Shown in pieces: positions 59,735 to 64,000 of a stretch of DNA of 64,000 bases. The translations under genes and the position numbers were made by a program. Position 1 is the first letter of the stretch; the number at the start of each line of letters is the position of its first letter. This DNA comes from Cephalotus follicularis (lineage: Eukaryota; Streptophyta; Magnoliopsida; Oxalidales; Cephalotaceae): contig BDDD01000533.1 of NCBI GenBank assembly GCA_001972305.1, positions 248,001 to 312,000 of the forward strand, written 5' to 3'. The notes beneath the pieces were generated by a model. The model did not search any database. It was not told the DNA's origin and worked only from the letters and a program-made list of their open reading frames with translations.

Positions 59735-59880
59735 ATATCCGGTAAACCCTACCCCTTTGTTCTTTATTTTATTGCATTGTTTCTTATATTTGTGTGAGAT
59801 AAATTATAACTACTTTACGTTTCCCTGCGTTCGACCCGTTACTGCATGATCCATGCACTTGCGGCTATAAATATTAAAAC
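59735..59880 (+). other. Non-coding tail of the Athila/Tat fragment
   Basis: Contains 'CTGCGTTCGACCC' and 'CACTTGCGGCTATAAATA', which recall the leader regions of Athila/Tat elements upstream of gag. If so, it is out of its normal order here. Low certainty. Confidence 0.35.
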
Positions 59881-60179
59881 ATCATATTCTTTTTACGTGA
59901 ACAAATATGCATGCATAACAATCACTATTATCCATGCCATGAAAACTAGCATTTAGAGATATACCCTTTTCCATAATAATCTCAGCCACCATTCAATAAC
60001 CGTATCGTTAAACATTCAATATCACCCATGTGAAAACATTCGAAAGGTTAACTACATATATATAACAGCATTTAATCAATATCCCATAACTATACTGACA
60101 CAATCTGGACCATTACGATCCATAACGATATGATCCGCAACCATAACGTATCCGTTCCATAACCATTTCGTATCCGTAA

Positions 60180-60300
60180 CCCTTCGATCCATAACATACG
60201 ATCCATCACCGTATGGTCCATCACCATTCGATCCATCACCGTTCGGTCCATAATCGTACAATCCATAGGCGTATGATACATAACTCTTCAATTATAACCG
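60180..60300. repeat. 15-bp minisatellite (GATCCATCACCRTTC type)
   Basis: Start positions 60186, 60200, 60215, 60230, 60245 and 60260. A looser 'ccgtaccatcc' repetition follows at 60385-60540. Confidence 0.8.
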
Positions 60301-62499
60301 TACCATCTGTTCCTGGGAGGAACTCACTCATAGGTTCACCTACCCTTATGGCAGAAGTTCACCTGTAGGTTCACCAGCCATTACCATTCACTATTGTACC
60401 ATCTGGAACCGTACCGTACCATCCTTGACCATACACCATCCATGATCGTAGCTTCCATGACCATACCGTCCATCACCGTACCCCATCCGTGACCGTACCG
60501 TACCATCCGTCACAGTACCTTCCGTAGCCGTATCGTTTGTAAGGAGGAAGGCTATACTATATGCCATGCTATGCAACAGTATAACAGTATGCTATGTGAT
60601 GCAAAAGTATAACAATATGCCATTTAGTGCAACAGTATAACAATATATATGTGCATGACGTGCTATATGCATGAATGCAAAGTGCAGACAACTTCAGTAT
60701 ACCAACTGTCCCTAAGCAGTGGTATACTCAACTAGTCCTAGTGTCACATCAAAGGTCATAGGCCTGCAGACACTCCGTACAAACAATCCATAATCATCCA
60801 TGGGGACAAACAATCCGTAAGTTCAAGTACTCTTCTGCCTCTCTGGCCCAAGATAGTACTCTCTACCGTCCATGCACCCTCTATGCCATAGCTGTGAGGA
60901 GAATAGGATAACACCGGCCACATAATCCATAACGTACAGTACCGTAATGCTAGACCCAAAGGTAATAGCCCGTAATAGAGATCTCTGTGAGCTATGTCAT
61001 GTTTGACATACCATGTTCGTAGACACACTGTATCTGTATCCCTCCACAATGCGATGATTGCTCAAGTCACCGAAAAAGGGAGGAAACCGTAGCCGTAAAA
61101 TATGTGGCCTGCATCCATAATTCTCCATGACAGAAATGAAGAATTGTGAATGAGTTATCCCGTAAAGTCCCAAAAATCCAAAACCATACCGTACCCGTAA
61201 CCGTATTTCCATGAAAATGATAGGGACCTGATAGAAAGGATCGCATAGGAACCACATCCGTCAAAATCGTTTATAAAACCATTTTTCGTAATTGTTTGTA
61301 AAACTGTTTCCGTGTCCATAATTTTGTAACCATAAACCGTTTTTTAGTCCCTATCAGAGTTAAACCTATGGAAAGGTGGTTCAACTAGGATATTTGCGTC
61401 CAGACATCCCAGTGAAATAAACATGAAATCATTAATCATGCATAACCGTAACAATCCATTTAGCATGCAATCATCAATAGAAAACATACCAAACCATACA
61501 ATCCATTCAAAATTCATAAATGCAAGAATGCAAGTAAAATAGTATGACCGTACTCTAGGGATCGACCATTCATATACTACCGTCCCATGCAGGCGTATAC
61601 AAATGGTATCAAGTCAATAGTCATCTGAGGCACGTACCATCGAAGCATATGTAAACCCTACCTGTTAGCAATTGAGCTTGACGGTTGGGAGGATTAGCAG
61701 CAGAATTGACGAACTACCACCTCATTGAAGCTGCACTCACTGTCTCAAGCACAACTCCTTGTGCCAATAGAATCTCTTTCTCTCTTAGGATTATTGCAAT
61801 AACCATCACACGTCCGTTACGACCTACATAAAGGTAGCAACACACTGCCATCAACGGAGCTCCAACCAGATTCTGACCAACACAACGGAACTCCAGCCAC
61901 ACCATAAATAGGCTCTAAATTGGCTGATCTATACAAAGCTGTCAGAAACTCGTTGTGACTCACTACAGAACGCGGTCTCAAGGCCGGCAGTGAGTCTAAC
62001 TCACTGAGTTGACTTGCTGGTCGTCAACAACTCCAACCACTACGCAAACAAGCTTCCACAAGGCTCGTTCATCATGTCTTTGCCTTAGACACGCCGGGAA
62101 TCGGCGTTGATAGGCCTCGCTGGAGCTCTGGCCAGGACGCTCGAGCTTCAGTCACACCACCATTTGCCTCCAAATCTTGCCATCAACTCGTTGGTGGCCG
62201 AAACTCACGTGGCTTGGCGTCAAGCACTGTGTCATAGGCGGCAAAGAGTTAGAACGACTGAGTTGACTCAATCGTCTAATTCCGACCGGTTTCTATCCAA
62301 AATCGGCAAAATCATCATCAATATGGGTAGAGCTGGTCTTCGCGACAAAAACCAATACAACCGTGATGATTTTCGGTGGTGGAACCCTCGGCAGAGATGG
62401 TAGGACGCAGGGAGAAAAGAAAGAAGAAAAGAGAAGAAGAGAAAGATGAAGGTACCGTCGATGCTGGGTGACCCGCGCCACTCGCTCGCTGGCGTCTTC

Positions 62500-62517
62500 A
62501 TCTTCTCTGTCTCTGTC

Positions 62518-62550
<33 letters not shown>

Positions 62551-62562
62551 TTGGCTCTCTCT
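62500..62562. repeat. CT-rich (CTCTGT)n microsatellite
   Basis: Runs of CTCTGTCTCTGT, purine-rich on the element sense strand. Confidence 0.9.
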
Positions 62563-62587
62563 CCAGCTCCCTGACTCTTTCTTCATA

Positions 62588-62604
62588 CGGGCGCTTAGCG
62601 CCCG
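62588..62604. promoter_or_regulatory. GC hairpin near the J LTR start
   Basis: CGGGCGC, TTA, GCGCCCG: perfect 7-bp arms. A near match (CGGGCGC, ATA, GCGCACCCG) is at 45971-45989 in solo LTR A', also followed by a GA run. Role unknown. Confidence 0.45.
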
Positions 62605-62680
62605 TAATTCTATTATGGTGCATTACGTGCCTCTAGCGCCTTCTGGAAATTTTTTTTAACAATTGGGACACTACAATGTC

Positions 62681-63240
62681 AGCTTTGGCAGTTCGAAGCA
62701 TCTCCACAAGTTCAGGTATAGTACACTCCACCTTGTTCATGTAAAAATTTGTGATGAATTGGGAGAGTGTCCGAGGGAGGGACGAGAGCATTAGGTCAAT
62801 GTAAAAGTCATTATCCATGATAAGATCCAATTGAGCGAACTGCTCAATTACATCAATCATCTTTAACACATGTTGGTGGACTAATGCTCCGTCAGGTATT
62901 TTCATCCAAAAGAGCCGACGGGACAAGTTAAACCGCTTGGTCCATGATTAGGCACCATACAACTCCTTGAGTCTCAAAAGTATGGCACCTAGGGTTTCTA
63001 AATGCTCATGCTATCGTTGCAATTCTGAGACCATACCCGCAATCGCTAAGCAATGAGCTTGCTTATCCTCTTCATACCATTTGGCCACCCTTGCCTTTTG
63101 CTGTTCGGATGGGTTAGCTCCCAAAGTTGGCGTTATTCCAGTAATCACATGACCCAGTTTCATGAGCACTAAGCGCAAATTGCGCTGCCAATCCAAAAAT
63201 TTTGGACCTTCTAGCATATTAGTTTCTATAATGTGAGAGA
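62681..63240 (-). pseudogene. gag: Copia K: Gag N-terminal part
   Basis: Minus strand. 'KFLDWQRNLRLVL' and 'AHCLAIAGMVSELQR' are the copia Gag opening, then TAG at 63011-63013. After 'LETLGAILLRLKELYGA' comes TAA at 62948-62950. 'DLIMDNDFYIDLMLSSLP' and 'TIPELVEMLRTAKAD' are the UBN2 end. It breaks at 62680 where J is inserted and resumes at 56013. The start ATG is not certain: the frame is open upstream of 63217 to about 63270. Confidence 0.88.
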
Positions 63241-64000
63241 TGGCTGTGCCGACTACCGTTTGAGTATATTCACAAAATACGATCTAGCAACCTATCAGAT
63301 GAAACAAAGAGAGAAATATTAGCAGATCATTCCAATTTATGTTATTACCATGAAACTTGGTTCTTACTATTTATGGCTCCTCTCACTATGCTAATCATAT
63401 TCGACACCTCCATGTGAAATTCGGAAAGCACTCGCCTCCTAGTGGGGATCAGAATCTATCCAGAATACTATAGCCTCAACTGTCGCCGTACGAGCCATAA
63501 TACCTCCATAGGTAGACACATAGGCCAGTTTACATTAGGGTCCCAGCCTTGAAATGTAAGATCTGATCATACATTCGGCCTCCCTGTTTAGTATGGTCCC
63601 AACCATCGCTGTGCAAACCATAAGAGCCGGTATAAGTCCGAACCCACAATCCTCAATGAAATTGACTTGTTTTGAAGCACCCACATGTGTCCATGTCCTG
63701 ATGCCAAAACAAATTCATTTCCTTCTAGTCCTCGTAAACTAAAATTGAATAGTAATGGTCATACGGAGGACCTCAGCTATCACTGTGCCATCCCCAATAT
63801 GTCCACACCATTCAACAAAGATCGTGGAAGGCCAACGACGGGACACACCTTTGTGCCCCGCCGCTGATGAACTTATTAATGTGCTTGGAGGAATTTTAGG
63901 TCTCGCCAAATTTTAAATTTACCAAGCCGTTATTAAGATTCATTTTATCTTCCAAATCCCATTTGTAATGGAAAAGCATGCTTAGACGTGTTTGGAAAAG
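63241..64000 (-). other. Probable leader or LTR of copia K
   Basis: Lies where the leader and 5' LTR of K should be. I find no tRNA-Met PBS and no convincing terminus, and no other gene. Confidence 0.35.

Larger units (their letters stand above)
56014..62675 (-). mobile_element. Composite LTR-type insertion J in copia gag
   Basis: Ends TGTTGTGCC and GACACTACA with 5-bp duplications ATGTC. Left (56014-56595) and right (about 59881-62675) portions are LTR-like and enclose a plus-strand Athila/Tat coding fragment. It is either one large minus-strand LTR split by that fragment, or an element whose own interior was replaced. I cannot decide, because the two portions do not overlap in sequence. 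Confidence 0.7.
59881..62675 (-). mobile_element. J right terminal portion (gypsy-type LTR)
   Basis: On the minus strand starts TGTAGTGTCCC. Organisation resembles solo LTR A': near the 5' end a GC hairpin, then a purine-rich run, then a GC-rich part with 'gttgactc' blocks (61985-62030, 62250-62270). 61150-61410 is similar to 53691-53960. No gene seen. Confidence 0.6.

Noticed and set aside
60076-60291. Minus ORF with Gly-Asp-Gly and Met-Asp repeats
   Set aside because: Product of the 15-bp minisatellite at 60180-60300.

Overview
The window reads as intergenic, repeat-dense DNA of a flowering plant nuclear genome. I see no host gene. All protein-like sequence belongs to LTR retrotransposons: Ty3/gypsy of the Tekay/Del chromovirus type, Ty3/gypsy of the Athila/Tat type, and Ty1/copia including a Sirevirus-like element. 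The primer-binding sites complementary to plant initiator tRNA-Met, the CHR-type integrase tails and the 'plant transposon protein' type extra ORF are the reasons for this call. The species cannot be named from the sequence.

Layout. 1-2107 is an LTR (family G, minus) that ends inside the 3' end of a copia element (2108-2243 pol tail, 2252-3765 LTR). Into that copia LTR went a minus-strand gypsy element E (3766-53565). E carries a deep nest. Its 3' LTR holds a solo LTR of family B (3917-6621, target duplication CTAAC) and a compound element C (9109-44882, GTCTC). C has three LTRs and two short gag-only internal regions. Its second internal region was hit by gypsy element B (15924-31567, GTATT), and the 3' LTR of B was hit by plus-strand gypsy element A (15938-21696, CCGCC). 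The third LTR of C was hit by a Sirevirus-like copia element D (33708-43070, GAGTA). The internal region of E holds a plus-strand solo LTR (45649-48696) and a TRIM fragment (48763-49091). Removing the insertions in this order rejoins the host sequences at the target duplications.

53571-64000 is a second mosaic: the rest of the outer copia LTR, a gypsy LTR fragment with minisatellites, and a minus-strand copia element K (55457-56008 and 62676 to about 63240) split by an LTR-type insertion J (56014-62675, ATGTC). J itself contains a plus-strand Athila/Tat gag-protease reading frame (56616-59732).

All element genes are broken by stops, frameshifts or deletions, so nothing here is expected to move by itself. 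Two signals cut across unrelated families. One is arrays of short palindromic cores (GTCGAC, or GAGCTC in one LTR) repeated every 20-21 bp inside LTRs of both Ty1 and Ty3 elements. The other is a 25-nt hairpin block (TTAGCC-13 nt-GGCTAA) kept in at least four gypsy LTR families, with a paired double change in one copy.
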